Assembly (NCBI RefSeq): GCF_000499845.2
Contig: NC_023759.2
Coordinates: 35,712,464 to 35,776,463, forward strand
Reading direction: 5' to 3'
Length of the DNA: 64,000 nt
DNA from: Phaseolus vulgaris
Taxonomy: Eukaryota; Streptophyta; Magnoliopsida; Fabales; Fabaceae
The position numbers and the translations under genes were made by a program. The notes beneath the pieces were generated by a model that had not been told where the DNA came from, made no database searches, and saw only the letters and a list, made by a program, of their open reading frames with translations. Shown here in pieces: positions 10,136 to 20,794 of this stretch (position 1 is the stretch's first letter; each line of letters opens with the position of its first letter).

Positions 10136-11169
10136 AGTAGATTGATTCTTAAATCATCCATACCAGGTTCATCCAGAACAGATTTGGGCACAGAAAAATT
10201 TGTTTCATCAAACACAACATGTATAGATTCTTCTACTGCAAGCAATCTTTTGCTATATACTCTATAAGCATGACCATTTATAGCATAACCAATATGTATT
10301 CCTTCATCAGATTTAGGATCAAATTTCCCCAAATTGTCTTTACCATTATTTAGAACAAAGCATTTGCAGCCAAAAACCCTAAGATGACTTATACTAGGCT
10401 TCCTACCTTTATACAATTCATAAAGAGTTTTCTTAAGAATTGGTCTAATCAATGTTCTGTTAAGCACATAAGAAGCAGTGTATACAACATCAACCCAAAA
10501 ATATTTAGGTAAACCAAATTCATTTAGCATAGTCCTAGCTAACTCTTCTAATGACCTATTCTTTCTTTCAACAACACCATTTTGTTGGGGTGTCCTAGGA
10601 GCAGAATAACTATGTGTGATTCCATGTTTTTCACAATATCTATCAAACTTTGCATTTTGAAATTCTCCCCCATGATCACTACGAATCTGTTTTATCCTAT
10701 TTTCATTTTCATTATGCAGAACCTTAGCAAGTTTCTTAAAGGCTTTATATGCATCATTTTTAGAAGCAAGAAACAAGGTCCATGTATATCTTGAAAAGTC
10801 ATCAACAATCACCAAAGCATAGTAATATCCAGCTAAGCTAGCAGTCCTAGATGGTCCAAACAGGTCCATATGCAAAACATCCAAAGCTTTATTTGTAGAA
10901 ACCATATCTTTTGATTTAAAGGTAGTTCTAATATGTTTTCCCTTTACACAAGCATCACACAATTTGTTATTTTGAAATTTTATGTTTGGTAAACCAGAAA
11001 CAAGTTCCTTAGACTTTAGCTTATTCAAGTGATTTGTGTGAATGTGAGCTAGCCTCCTATGCCATAGCCATGACTCATCATTTTTAGATAACAAACACTC
11101 ATTTTCAGAACAAGTCTTTATAATGTCTAAGAGATAGATGTTGTTTACCCTTTTTCTAGTGAACAACAC
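10132..11169 (-). pseudogene. pol: Copia integrase
   Basis: A 345-codon piece with the GAG-pre-integrase/HHCC zinc-binding region (WLWHRRLAHIH, then CDACVKGK) and the integrase core: first D in LHMDLFGP, second D in IRSDHGGEF, catalytic E in QQNGVVERKNR. The C-terminal GKDNLGKFDPKSDEGIHIGY motif is typical for copia. Integrase inserts the DNA copy into the chromosome and makes the 5-bp duplications. It is bounded by a nonsense codon upstream (about 11240) and a frameshift downstream, so the polyprotein is broken. All catalytic residues that I can see are present. Confidence 0.9.
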
Positions 11170-11241
11170 CTTACCAGAAATTTCATTTGAAATTGTACAA
11201 GTGTTGCCTTCGAAATTGACCTTGTATCCCTTGTCACACAG

Positions 11242-11484
11242 CTATCTAATGCTTAGAAGACTATGTTTTAGCCCTTCAACATACAGTACATTTTCAATAG
11301 TGGTTGAGTCTTTAGTACCAACATCTCCTCTTCCAAGAATTTTTCCTCTATTGTTGTCCCCATATGTGACATGCCCTTCAGCTTTGAGTTTCAGATTTAT
11401 GAACTGAGTCACATCACCAGTCATGTGCTTTGAGCAGCCACTGTCTAGGTACCACTGGTTTTTCCTGCTGTTTTTCTGCAACAA
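11242..11484 (-). pseudogene. pol: Copia protease, N-terminal region (undamaged continuation)
   Basis: WYLDSGCSKHMTGD is the aspartic protease motif of copia elements (active site D-S-G). This copy, unlike the two upstream ones, continues into the normal protease sequence (NVLYVEGLKHSLLSIR) and then meets a nonsense codon at about 11240 before the integrase. Its first 200 bases are the last unit of the 561-bp tandem repeat. Confidence 0.85.
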
Positions 11485-12966
11485 AACAGATTTAGCAAAT
11501 ATGGTACCCCTTTAGTCTAGGGTCCAACACGATTAATACCTTTCCTTAGGAAGCCATTTGGCCAATCCTTTAGGAACAAGGTACCTCCTAGCTTTACATG
11601 TTCTAGATACATGACCAGACTTCATACAATAAAAGCATGTTGCAGTATGCATTGTTTTTGAATAACTAAAAGAGGAAAAACCTGTTTTGGAAGGAACAAA
11701 GAAACTGGACAGCTTTTTCACATTACTTTTCATTCCAGGATTATATCCTAGACCATTTTTATTGAAAACATCATTCTGTGAACCTAATAAGGTTTCAAGA
11801 TTTTCTCTTCCTTTAGTGAAATTTGAAAGTGTTTTTAACAAATACAGTACATTTTCAATAGTGGTTGAGTCTTTAGTACCAACATCTCCTCTTCCAAGAA
11901 TTTTTCCTCTATTGTTGTCCCCATATGTGACATGCCCTTCAGCTTTGAGTTTCAGATTTATGAACTGAGTCACATCACCAGTCATGTGCTTTGAGCAGCC
12001 ACTGTCTAGGTACCACTGGTTTTTCCTGCTGTTTTTCTGCAACAAAACAGATTTAGCAAATATGGTACCCCTTTAGTCTAGGGTCCAACACGATTAATAC
12101 ATTTCCTTAGGAAGCCATTTGGCCAATCCTTTAGGAACAAGGTACCTCCTAGCTTTACATGTTCTAGATACATGACCAGACTTCATACAATAAAAGCATG
12201 TTGCAGTATGCATTGTTTTTGAATAACTAAAAGAGGAAAAACCTGTTTTGGAAGGAACAAAGAAACTGGACAGCTTTTTCACATTACTTTTCATTCCAGG
12301 ATTATATCCTAGACCATTTTTATTGAAAACATCATTCTGTGAACCTAATAAGGTTTCAAGATTTTCTCTTCCTTTAGTGAAATTTGAAAGTGTTTTTAAC
12401 AAATACAGTACATTTTCAATAGTGGTTGAGTCTTTAGTACCAACATCTCCTCTTCCAAGAATTTTTCCTCTATTGTTGTCCCCATATGTGACATGCCCTT
12501 CAGCTTTGAGTTTCAGATTTATGAACTGAGTCACATCACCAGTCATGTGCTTTGAGCAGCCACTGTCTAGGTACCACTGGTTTTTCCTGCTGTTTTTCTG
12601 CAACAAAACAGATTTAGCAAATATGGTACCCCTTTAGTCTAGGGTCCAACACGATTAATACCTTTCCTTAGGAAGCCATTTGGCCAATCCTTTAGGAACA
12701 AGGTACCTCCTAGCTTTACATGTTCTAGATACATGACCAGACTTCATACAATAAAAGCATGTTGCAGTATGCATTGTTTTTGAATAACTAAAAGAGGAAA
12801 AACCTGTTTTGGAAGGAACAAAGAAACTGGACAGCTTTTTCACATTACTTTTCATTCCAGGATTATATCCTAGACCATTTTTATTGAAAACATCATTCTG
12901 TGAACCTAATAAGGTTTCAAGATTTTCTCTTCCTTTAGTGAAATTTGAAAGTGTTTTTAACAAATA
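11284..12966 (-). repeat. Three tandem copies of a 561-bp gag-protease block
   Basis: Units 11284-11844, 11845-12405 and 12406-12966 follow each other without a gap. On the minus strand each holds the second zinc knuckle (CFYCMKSGHVSRTC), two stop codons, and the protease start with WYLDSG. 561 is divisible by three, so the units stay in the same frame. The units look almost identical; one visible difference is at the KERY/KEMY codon of the middle unit. The outer junctions share only the bases ATA, pointing to a recent tandem duplication or an assembly artefact. Confidence 0.95.
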
Positions 12967-14325
12967 TTCAACCTGTTTTTCCAGCTTCTTACAATTTTCA
13001 CAAGTTTTAATTGATGCATGCAAACATGGTAATTCAAGGCTAACCAATTCAGTTTTAGCTTTGTGCAGTTCTTCTTCAAGAACTTTGACCTTAGGTTCAA
13101 GTACCCTATTTACTCTATTCAATCTGTTGCACATTATAGCCAACCTGTTTGCTTCATCATGTGTTTCCTTAAAAGCTATTAACAGCTGATCATAGTTTTC
13201 AGAATCAGTGGAAAAATCACTTACTGAGTCAAAGTTGGATCCTTCATCATTCACCATGAAGCACAGATTTGCTTCGTCACTTTCAGTTGAGGAATTACTA
13301 GATGAGGATACATCATTTTCTTCCCATGAGATGTATGCTCTTCTACCTTTGCCTTTGTCACTCTTCTTGCTTGCTGATTTTTCTTTATTTTGATTGTTTG
13401 GACAATCAGCTTTTATATGACCTGGTTTACCACATCCGAAGCACGTGTAATTGGAAGAATTTGAATCATTAGGTTATTTGGAGTACCTCTTTCTTTGCTG
13501 AGTTCTGTCACGGTTTTTCTTTCTAAGAAACCTGCTGAATTTTCTGGTGAGCAGACTCACGGTCTCATCATGTTCAGGATCAACTTCTTCCTCACTTGTA
13601 TCATGTTCCATGGTAGTTTTCAGAGCAATTCCTTTGGCCTTCTTCTCCACAGTTTCTTGTTCTTTCAATCTTTTCAACTCTATTTCATGCTCTATCAGCT
13701 TTCCAAAAAGTGCAGCAGTGGACTTCTTGGATAAATCTCTGGATTATGAGATTGTTGTTACCTTAGGATGCCAGCTCCTATCAAGGCATTTTAGCACCTT
13801 TATGTTAAGCTCTTCCTTGTCAAAGACTTTACCAAGGCCAGTGAGGTGATTTACAATATGTGTAAATCGTTTCTGCACATCTGCAATACTTTCTTCTGAT
13901 TGCATTCTGAACAGCTCGTACTCCTGAATTAGTGAGTGCTTCCTTGCTCGTTTCACATCATCAGTCCCTTCATGGGTTACCTCTAGTACATCCCACATCT
14001 CCTTTTCTGAGTTACATTGAGAGACTCTAAAGAACTCATCCATATTCAGTGCAGAGGTGATGATATTCTTGGCTAAGGAGTCATATTGAGCCTTCTTCTT
14101 CTCGGTTTCACTCCATTCAGACCAAGGCTTCTTTATTATTTCATCTTTGACAACCTGCATAGGTATAAAAGGTCCACTGACCACTGCATCCCAGATTCCC
14201 ATGTCAATAGACTCCATAAAGATCTTCATCCTGATTTTCCAGAAAGCATAGTTAACACCACCAAACACAGGAGGTCTATTAATAAACGCACCTTCTGCAA
14301 AAGGCATTTTAAACTCAGACATCAT
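12967..14325 (-). pseudogene. gag: Copia Gag (capsid plus zinc knuckle)
   Basis: On the minus strand, Gag begins at the ATG at 14325 (MMSEFKMPF), chosen because it starts the conserved INRPPVFGG...FWKIRMKIF region of copia-type Gag (UBN2 family); the longer open frame reaches back into the primer site and LTR. The capsid part ends in a nonsense codon near 13745, another stop follows near 13471, then a zinc knuckle CFGCGKPGHIKADC (about 13437-13396), an acidic serine-rich linker and a coiled-coil-like stretch to the repeat at 12966, where the second knuckle lies. Gag packages the RNA. Two nonsense codons interrupt it, so no full product is expected. Confidence 0.9.
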
Positions 14326-14354
14326 GCATACACTTGAGCAAAATACAAGCCCTA

Positions 14355-14367
14355 GCTCTTGATACCA
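14355..14367 (-). promoter_or_regulatory. Primer binding site of the Sirevirus
   Basis: TGGTATCAAGAGC on the minus strand starts two bases after the 5' LTR end (…CCCAACA). It resembles the initiator tRNA-Met complement TGGTATCAGAGC with one extra A. Confidence 0.85.
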
Positions 14368-15680
14368 ATTGTTGGGTCTATTAGTGTCTAAGTTCAAGAG
14401 GGGAGGGGTGAATTGAGCTTATAAAATTTTCGCAAGAACACACAATTTTCAGTATATCAGAGGCAAAAGAACAAATTGTTTTTACATGAAACAGATTGAT
14501 TCTTCAGAGCAGTCTTAGCACAATTTGAATTTGTTCAAATTAAAATTGTAATCAACAGAGGGTTATAACAGAATCAGATTAGTTGGATTTTATGAGTATG
14601 AAGAATACAGCTATGCCAAGAAATCAATCAAATTCATTCAACACAAGGTTTTAAAGAGAATGAATCTTTCTCAGGTTTTAATGAATAGACTATTTGTTCA
14701 CAGATCAATTAAAACATCATATACAACTGCCTTGTTTGTGATCAGAGAGCTTTAACAAATCAGGAAGCACAGTTTTTATTAACCCAGAATTAACAGATTC
14801 AATTTCAAAAGAACAGATTTAGTTCTTGACAGAATTAAGCAAAACCAGAAACGAGTGCAGGGATGAGAGGAAAAGACAAGCAGGTTTTTATACTGGTTCA
14901 CTCATACAGAGCTACATCCAGTTTCACCTTACTCCAAGGTGGAATCCACTAAGAACAGTACCAGTCACTTACAAACACAGCAGTTCTTGAACACTACAAG
15001 AACAATACAACCAATGCTGAAAAACCCTATTTCAGCACACCTTGCACTCCAAGAAACCCTATCAAGGAGTGACTAACACTTACACCTTTACAAAGCAGAA
15101 TAAAGGAAAGATTACACCTGAAAAGAAGATGCAAGAACTCAAAACCAGTAGTTCAATTTGCTGCAGAACTGCACCAGCACCTTCACCAAGATCAAAGGTT
15201 TCCTAGAACAAGCGCACTTGAAAAATCCCTTTGGAAAACCTTTCAAAAATCTTTTCAATCCTTCTTCTCACATAGAAAGTGTTTCATCTCTGTCAAAAAC
15301 GTAATTGCTCAGCATCCTTTCATGTGAGAGAGACTTTTCTTTATATAGAAAACAGTTTCTAACTTCTTTTCAAAAAACAATTGAAAAGCTGTTATGAAAA
15401 TAACAGATTCAGTTTTGAACTTAACAGATTTATTTTGTGAAAACTGCCAACTCAGCTAACTGAAATAACTGTCTGAGTTGTACCTTTGGTGCCCTAACTA
15501 ACTTTCGAAAATCCTTTCAGCAGACCAAAGAATAAACCTGTTCTTTTACAGTGAAACAGATTCATTTTTGTGCAGTATCCTGATTTTAGGAGAAAAATCT
15601 AAAAAGCTTTTGGAAAAACTTTTAACCACTTCATGTGCTTGATCTAGGCTTGGTTAGGCATTTAGGATAGATCATGTAGC

Positions 15681-15685
15681 AAAAG
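15681..15685. repeat. Target site duplication AAAAG of the TR-GAG element
   Basis: AAAAG precedes the element here and follows it at 20340-20344. The undisturbed 3' LTR has a single AAAAG at the same place (about 6187). Confidence 0.9.
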
Positions 15686-16732
15686 TGATGTGATTCCACT
15701 AGCCATATAGAGAATGATTCTTGACATTCTTAGGAATCACCTTGAGCTGGACATTATTGAGGCACTTTTCTTAGAGTTGGATCATTGTTCTAAGACAAGA
15801 ACTCACCAAAAACTAGTACCAAATCCTAAACTCATTGGGATGTTCCACATATTGTCAAATTGAACCAAAAGAGATGGATGAAAGGCAAAAACACTAATTA
15901 ATCAACACAAAACAGTAAGGAACCGAATTAAATTGCTGGAATTGAAGAAGAAAAGATGAAAAACAGCCAAGAACACAAATGAACCATAGCTACACAAAAC
16001 AAGCTGAAATTGCCGAACCAAAACAACTAGGAAACAAGCTAAGACAAGGAAATTAACAAGAGAAGAAAGGAAGGAGAAGAGAATGCTCATGAAGATGGAA
16101 GAATGGTTGGATGATCACGCCACTAGAAGTATGGATGCTCCTAGATGAGTGTGCAAGCCGCCACTTGAGGAAACCATGGTCCTTCAAGATAAGACTAGAG
16201 AAGAAGGCTCAAAAGCTCTCCAATGCTCACTCCAATTTTGAGTATAGTTTCTTTAGATAAATTCAAATCTGAAATTTACAAAGAGAGCACCTCTATTTAT
16301 AGCCTAAGGTGCTGAAATATAAGCTACACAAATTCAAAAACTCCCTCTCAAAAAGCTTCTAGAAATTGCGCCTAAAACAAAGCATGAGGAAGGTGTGACC
16401 TCTTCCTTGACTTTGGCACCTCCTTTTCTACTCCTACACCTATCTACTAACACCCCCCCCTAAGACTCCTAACTAAAGACTAAAAGATGCTTTAACAATA
16501 GAGGTTTCTAATGTTTCCCTCTAAGCACCTTCAATAATATTCTTTATTATTTAATACTTGGCCTTGCCCTTTATAGGATGGACTTGGGCTTGGGCTTGGG
16601 CTTTGGGCTTGGGCCTCTCTTTATTTTATGTCTTCTTTTAATTTTGAGAAGACTAGAAGGAAGAACTTCAAGTGTGATGGTGAATGGCCTCTTCCTTCAT
16701 TAATAAAATCCTCCTTTACTTGATTCTCATCA
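15686..16732 (-). repeat. 3' LTR of the TR-GAG element
   Basis: Plus-strand ends TGATGTGATT...TTCTCATCA. TATA box TATAAATAG on the minus strand at 16293-16301. Near 16580-16615 a GGGCTT hexamer is iterated. Confidence 0.9.
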
Positions 16733-18180
16733 TACTCCCCGAGTTGGAGAGAATTCGCCCACGAATTCTGAATCCCTGCATATAACAAAGTCAGTGTACT
16801 TTTACAATCAAAAGAGTAAGAAAAAGGAATACATGACTTAGTAGAGGGAATCAAAGGGATTGCAGAAAAGGAGGTCCTATGAATCGACCAAGTTGGAAAA
16901 ATTTGTTTGGGAATGATGATATTTTTTGGAAAAAGACCTCTTAAATGGTGAAACCCATTAGGAGGTATGAAATCATCCCTAACACTGTTTAACCAAGATG
17001 GTGGTGAAGTAAGAACCTTTGGTAATGAAAAAGATAAGGAAGGAAAACACCGTGGATGTGGAAGGATAAGACCCATGTCAATTTGGCCCTCTTTGTCTTT
17101 TTCATTTTTACTTGTGGTAGGTGGGTGAGGTAGGTCTTGTTTTACCTTGTTTATCTTTAATGTTTGCTTTTGTGGACAATGAAGAGCTATGTGCCCAAAA
17201 CCTAAACATTTAAAACATTTGATATTTGAAGGTTGGGTAGGTGACTTAGGAGTAGAAGGATTTGTAGTGGAAACTTTCTTTGGAAACATGGTTTGTTTGG
17301 AAAAATTGGAAGGACAATTTTGAGTAGACATTTTATTGGCATCCTTCCTAGAAGAGTTGTAGAAATTATAATCATGAGTATTTTTGAAAGCTGTGTTCAA
17401 AAGATAGGATTCTACCTTGATGGCTTGGCGAAACACTTTCTTTAAAGAAGAGTACTCATTTAATTCTACAATTTCTCTAATATCTCTTCTCAAACCACGT
17501 ACAAACCATTTTAGCTTTGACTCTTCATTAGCATGCATATTCATTTTAGTCAAAGTTGTTTCAAAATCTTTAATGTATGCTTCTACCATCCTATGTCCTT
17601 GAGGACGCCTTCGGAACTTCAACAAGTGTTCCTTCCTAGAAGGAGGAACAAACCTCGCGCGCATACACTCTTTCAAAGCATTCCAAGAAACCACGAGAGG
17701 TTTCTTGCGATATATAATGTCCATTACAATTTTATGCCACCATTCTTTGGCATAGCCCACAAAGGATGAAGAAACTATCCTAAGTTTATCGTCATCTTGG
17801 ACCTTATACACATGAAAATAATGGTCAACCTTAGTCTCCCAATCTAAATACACATTAGGATCACTATCACCATTAAAACTAGGGACTTTTTTACAAGCAA
17901 TGTTGAACACTTGGTGATATCTTTGGTCACGGTTATAGCTCTCTTCATGAGAATGATGGTGATGCCTCCTTCTTCTATGTTCTTCTTCACCAAGGACTGA
18001 AGGTTTGGAAGGAGAATGCCGCTTGTAAGATGCACCACTTGAATAGCCAGCCATTTTGCAAATGAAAAACAGCAAACACACAAAAACAGCAAACAAGTTA
18101 AGAAACAAAATTAGCAAAAACAGTGAGCTTGGCAATGAAATTGCCGAAGGGAATTGAGGCAGAAAATAGGTCACTCTCAA
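16621..18180 (-). CDS. gag: Gag of the TR-GAG element
   Basis: An open frame of 519 codons; the likely start is the ATG at 18054 (MAGYSSGASYK), giving about 477 aa, because the upstream 42 residues are a hydrophobic leader-like translation of the untranslated region. A histidine/arginine-rich segment is followed by a retrotransposon gag (capsid) domain, from VPSFNGDSDPNVYLDWE through EWWHKIV to RQAIKVESYLL, and one zinc knuckle CFKCLGFGHIALHC. After the knuckle come about 170 residues of unknown type, then ANSLQLGEYDEN, which looks like the end of a gypsy pol protein and is encoded by the polypurine tract. The last 37 codons lie inside the 3' LTR. The product would form particles; enzymes must come from elsewhere. 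Confidence 0.88.
   Translation of the reverse strand: MRVTYFLPQFPSAISLPSSLFLLILFLNLFAVFVCLLFFICKMAGYSSGASYKRHSPSKPSVLGEEEHRRRRHHHHSHEESYNRDQRYHQVFNIACKKVPSFNGDSDPNVYLDWETKVDHYFHVYKVQDDDKLRIVSSSFVGYAKEWWHKIVMDIIYRKKPLVVSWNALKECMRARFVPPSRKEHLLKFRRRPQGHRMVEAYIKDFETTLTKMNMHANEESKLKWFVRGLRRDIREIVELNEYSSLKKVFRQAIKVESYLLNTAFKNTHDYNFYNSSRKDANKMSTQNCPSNFSKQTMFPKKVSTTNPSTPKSPTQPSNIKCFKCLGFGHIALHCPQKQTLKINKVKQDLPHPPTTSKNEKDKEGQIDMGLILPHPRCFPSLSFSLPKVLTSPPSWLNSVRDDFIPPNGFHHLRGLFPKNIIIPKQIFPTWSIHRTSFSAIPLIPSTKSCIPFSYSFDCKSTLTLLYAGIQNSWANSLQLGEYDENQVKEDFINEGRGHSPSHLKFFLLVFSKLKEDIK
16733..16743 (-). promoter_or_regulatory. Polypurine tract of the TR-GAG element
   Basis: CTCGGGGAGTA on the minus strand, directly before the 3' LTR start TGATGAGAATC. 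It is also coding, within the Gag tail. Confidence 0.75.
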
Positions 18181-19277
18181 AGAAATAATGTCCTTGCACC
18201 AATCTGATCTTGAGGTCTTGGAATCCTCAAATGAAAGATGTCAAAGCAAGCACACCAATCTCAAAGGCAACCACCACAAAACCAATGAAACAATAAAGAC
18301 AAACAAGAAAAGGTATAAGCAAAGAAAGGTAATTGCAAAAGGAATACTATATGTAAGACAAACTCAAAGATTAATGAATGAAAGACAAGCAAGAAAATAA
18401 AAAAACTCAATGAGGAAAGAAGGCACACCAAAAGAGTCCTAGAGAAAAGTACTAGAGAAGATTTAAAAAACAAAAAACAGAACTACAAGAAAAAGTGTTG
18501 TATGCAAACTGTGCTATGTTTACAGATTTAACTGGAATGATTGAAAGCGAACTGGAATGTGAAAAATTAACCACAGAAACTTCAATGTCTAAAATCAATA
18601 ATGGCACTGGAACGAACTAAAAACAGTAAGCCAATTGAGAGAAATAAATTTTTCAAAATTGCTGCCCAATTACTGTCTTTTTTCGGCAGTAATGTACACT
18701 TTTCGTATTTTATTTATCATTTTTTGTGTACTTGGAATTTTTTAGTGCTTCTTTTTGCTATGGTTTTGTAACACTTTGAAGAATGTAAATCCAAATTTTC
18801 AAAAATTTCCAGTGAGCCAATTAATTGCAGTAAATTGAAAACAGTAGCACGTTTGTAAGAAAACAGAGGAGCCTATTTAGGAATGAAAAACTGTATGATG
18901 AACTAGCAAAGACATAATGGAAATTGATGTATTGGAACTTGTATAGGTCTAGAATACAAGTATGAACTCAATTCTAAAAAGAAAAATGCACAAAGGATCA
19001 ATATCAATTCAGAAAATATATGACACTAAAGCAAGAAACAATCAAAAACAATAAAAGTACTACTAGAAGTAATGACAATTATGGAATAACATGACTAAGA
19101 CAAAACTTGACATGATTCAAAAAGGAAAATACTCAAACATATGATAGGCAAAAGAATTAAAACATCAAGTAAACTCAAAATAAGCCTAAAACAGAAACTT
19201 AAATTGCAAGAAATTAAAAGAGCTCTTGAAAAAAAAAGTGCTACACAACTCAACAATTAAACAAGAACACACCTAAA
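18181..19277 (-). other. Long 5' leader of the TR-GAG element
   Basis: About 1.1-1.2 kb lie between the primer binding site and the Gag start with no coding sequence. A+T-rich with many short purine runs. Long leaders of this kind probably hold packaging signals, but nothing specific can be shown. Confidence 0.6.
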
Positions 19278-19289
19278 CTCATGATACCA
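19278..19289 (-). promoter_or_regulatory. Primer binding site of the TR-GAG element
   Basis: TGGTATCATGAG on the minus strand, two bases after the 5' LTR end (ACATCA). Similar to the initiator tRNA-Met complement with a change after TGGTATCA. Confidence 0.8.
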
Positions 19290-19291
19290 CA

Positions 19292-20339
19292 TGATGTGAT
19301 TCCACTAGCCATATAGAGAATGATTCTTGACATTCTTAGGAATCACCTTGAGCTGGACATTATTGAGGCACTTTTCTTAGAGTTGTATCATTGTTCTAAG
19401 ACAAGAACTCACCAAAAACTAGTACCAAATCCCAAACTCATTTGGATGTTCCACATATTGTCAAATTGAACCAAAAGAGATGGATGAAAGGCAAAAACAC
19501 TAATTAATCAACACAAAACAGTAAGGAACCGAATTAAATTGCTGGAATTGAAGAAGAAAAGATGAAAAACAGCCAAGAACACAAATGAACCATAGCTACA
19601 CAAAACAAGCTGAAATTGCCGAACCAAAACAACTAGGAAACAAGCTAAGACAAGGAAATTAACAAGAGAAGAAAGGAAGGAGAAGAGAATGCTCATGAAG
19701 ATGGAAGAATGGTTGGATGATCACGCCACTAGAAGTATGGATGCTCCTAGATGAGTGTGCAAGCCGCCACTTGAGGAAACCATGGTCCTTCAAGATAAGA
19801 CTACAGAAGAAGGCTCAAAAGCTCTCCAATGCTCACTCCAATTTTGAGTATAGTTTCTTTAGATAAATTCAAATCTGAAATTTACAAAGAGAGAACCTCT
19901 ATTTATAGCCTAAGGTGCTGAAATATAAGCTACACAAATTCAAAAACTCCCTCCCAAAAAGCTTCTAGAAATTGCGCCTAAAACAAAGCATGAGGAAGGT
20001 GTGACCTCTTCCTTGACTTTGGCACCTCATTTTCTACTCCTACACCTATCTACTAACACACCCCCCCTAAGACTCCTAACTAAAGACTAAAAGATGCTTT
20101 AACAATAGAGGTTTCTAATGTTTCCCTCTAAGCACCTTCAACGATATTCTTTATTATTTAATACTTGGCCTTGCCCTTTATAGGATGGACTTGGGCTAGG
20201 GCTTGGGCTTTGGGCTTGGGCCTCTCTTTATTTTATGTCTTCTTTTAATTTTGAGAAGACTAGAAGGAAGAACTTCAAGTGTGATGGTGAATGGCCTCTT
20301 CCTTCATTAATAAAATCCTCCTTTACTTGATTCTCATAA
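19292..20339 (-). repeat. 5' LTR of the TR-GAG element
   Basis: Aligns end to end with 15686-16732. Few differences are visible, for example in the C-run near 20060 and in the GGGCTT repeat near 20195. TATA box on the minus strand at 19899-19907. Confidence 0.9.
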
Positions 20340-20479
20340 AAAAGGCAACCTTACACACATACACAAGCCTACATATAAGATCATCTAAACCTATTACAAA
20401 CTTTACAACAAGCTAGCTATTTTCTACATCAAACACAAACCAACACTAGGTAGAGAAGAGGCTTCATCCATCTTTAACA

Positions 20480-20484
20480 ATTTG
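20480..20484. repeat. Target site duplication of the Sirevirus, right copy (ATTTG)
   Basis: Pairs with 3904-3908. Confidence 0.85.
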
Positions 20485-20794
20485 TTCAAGTCTTGTAGAA
20501 TTATTTTGAGAAAAAAAATTATTTTTTAACCAAGTATTCTTCTTTAAATATTAAACTTAATTTATACCTATAAAACTCAATACTATCGGTTAAGTTTGAA
20601 TCAATTTGAAGTACTTTATAACACTATATTCAGGATAATAGGGTTAACCTACACCCTCTGCAGAAGATGTGCACTGTGCACTATGATTTTCTTTGTTTAT
20701 ACATGACGATGACCCACCATTTTGTATTCCAAATACAAAGACAAAGGTAGGGCCATGAAGGCAATCAATCTATCATATTGTACACTCTTTGTTC
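20485..20794. other. No gene recognised
   Basis: A+T-rich sequence next to the Sirevirus insertion site; no ORF, repeat border or RNA gene seen. Confidence 0.5.

Larger units (their letters stand above)
15686..20339 (-). mobile_element. TR-GAG-type non-autonomous LTR retrotransposon (4654 bp)
   Basis: Two LTRs of 1047 and 1048 bases flank an internal region of about 2.56 kb that encodes Gag only. A primer binding site follows the 5' LTR (19278-19289) and a polypurine tract precedes the 3' LTR (16733-16743). There is no protease, reverse transcriptase, RNase H or integrase anywhere between the LTRs, so it must rely on enzymes of another gypsy element. This is the defined structure of terminal-repeat retrotransposons with a GAG domain. 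The LTRs differ at few positions, so the insertion is young. The outer terminus is CA changed to AA on the plus strand at 20338-20339. Confidence 0.9.
3909..20479 (-). mobile_element. Full-length Sirevirus-like Ty1/copia retrotransposon with two nested insertions
   Basis: On the minus strand the order is 5' LTR (20479-14370), primer binding site, gag, protease, integrase, reverse transcriptase-RNase H, a third ORF, polypurine tracts and 3' LTR (6326-3909). Integrase before reverse transcriptase is diagnostic for Ty1/copia. Two gag zinc knuckles, an extra ORF after pol and several polypurine tracts fit the Sirevirus (SIRE/Maximus) lineage. The termini TG...CA are flanked by ATTTG on both sides. 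Removing the solo LTR (4372-5362) and the TR-GAG element (15686-20339) leaves about 10.9 kb with LTRs of about 1.42 and 1.45 kb. Several premature stops in gag and pol make it non-autonomous today. Confidence 0.92.
14370..20479 (-). repeat. Sirevirus 5' LTR, split by the TR-GAG element
   Basis: On the minus strand it runs from 20479 to 14370 with the 4654-bp TR-GAG element and a 5-bp duplication inside; the LTR itself is about 1451 bases. The TATA box (TATATAAAG, minus strand) is at 15339-15347. The outer terminus reads TGTTAAAGATGG, one base different from the 3' LTR start. Confidence 0.9.

Noticed and set aside
11687..13189. Repeated 93-126-codon plus-strand frames
   Set aside because: Antisense of the Gag-protease repeat block, repeated only because the block is.
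15902..16090. 62-codon hydrophobic open frame, identical in both TR-GAG LTRs (also 19508-19696)
   Set aside because: It lies wholly inside an LTR and is duplicated with it; low-complexity leucine/phenylalanine content from A/G-rich text. No sign of selection.
17990..18180. Signal peptide or membrane segment at the N-terminus of the TR-GAG ORF
   Set aside because: The first 42 codons precede the likely start at 18054 and are translated leader; the hydrophobic look comes from T-rich sequence.
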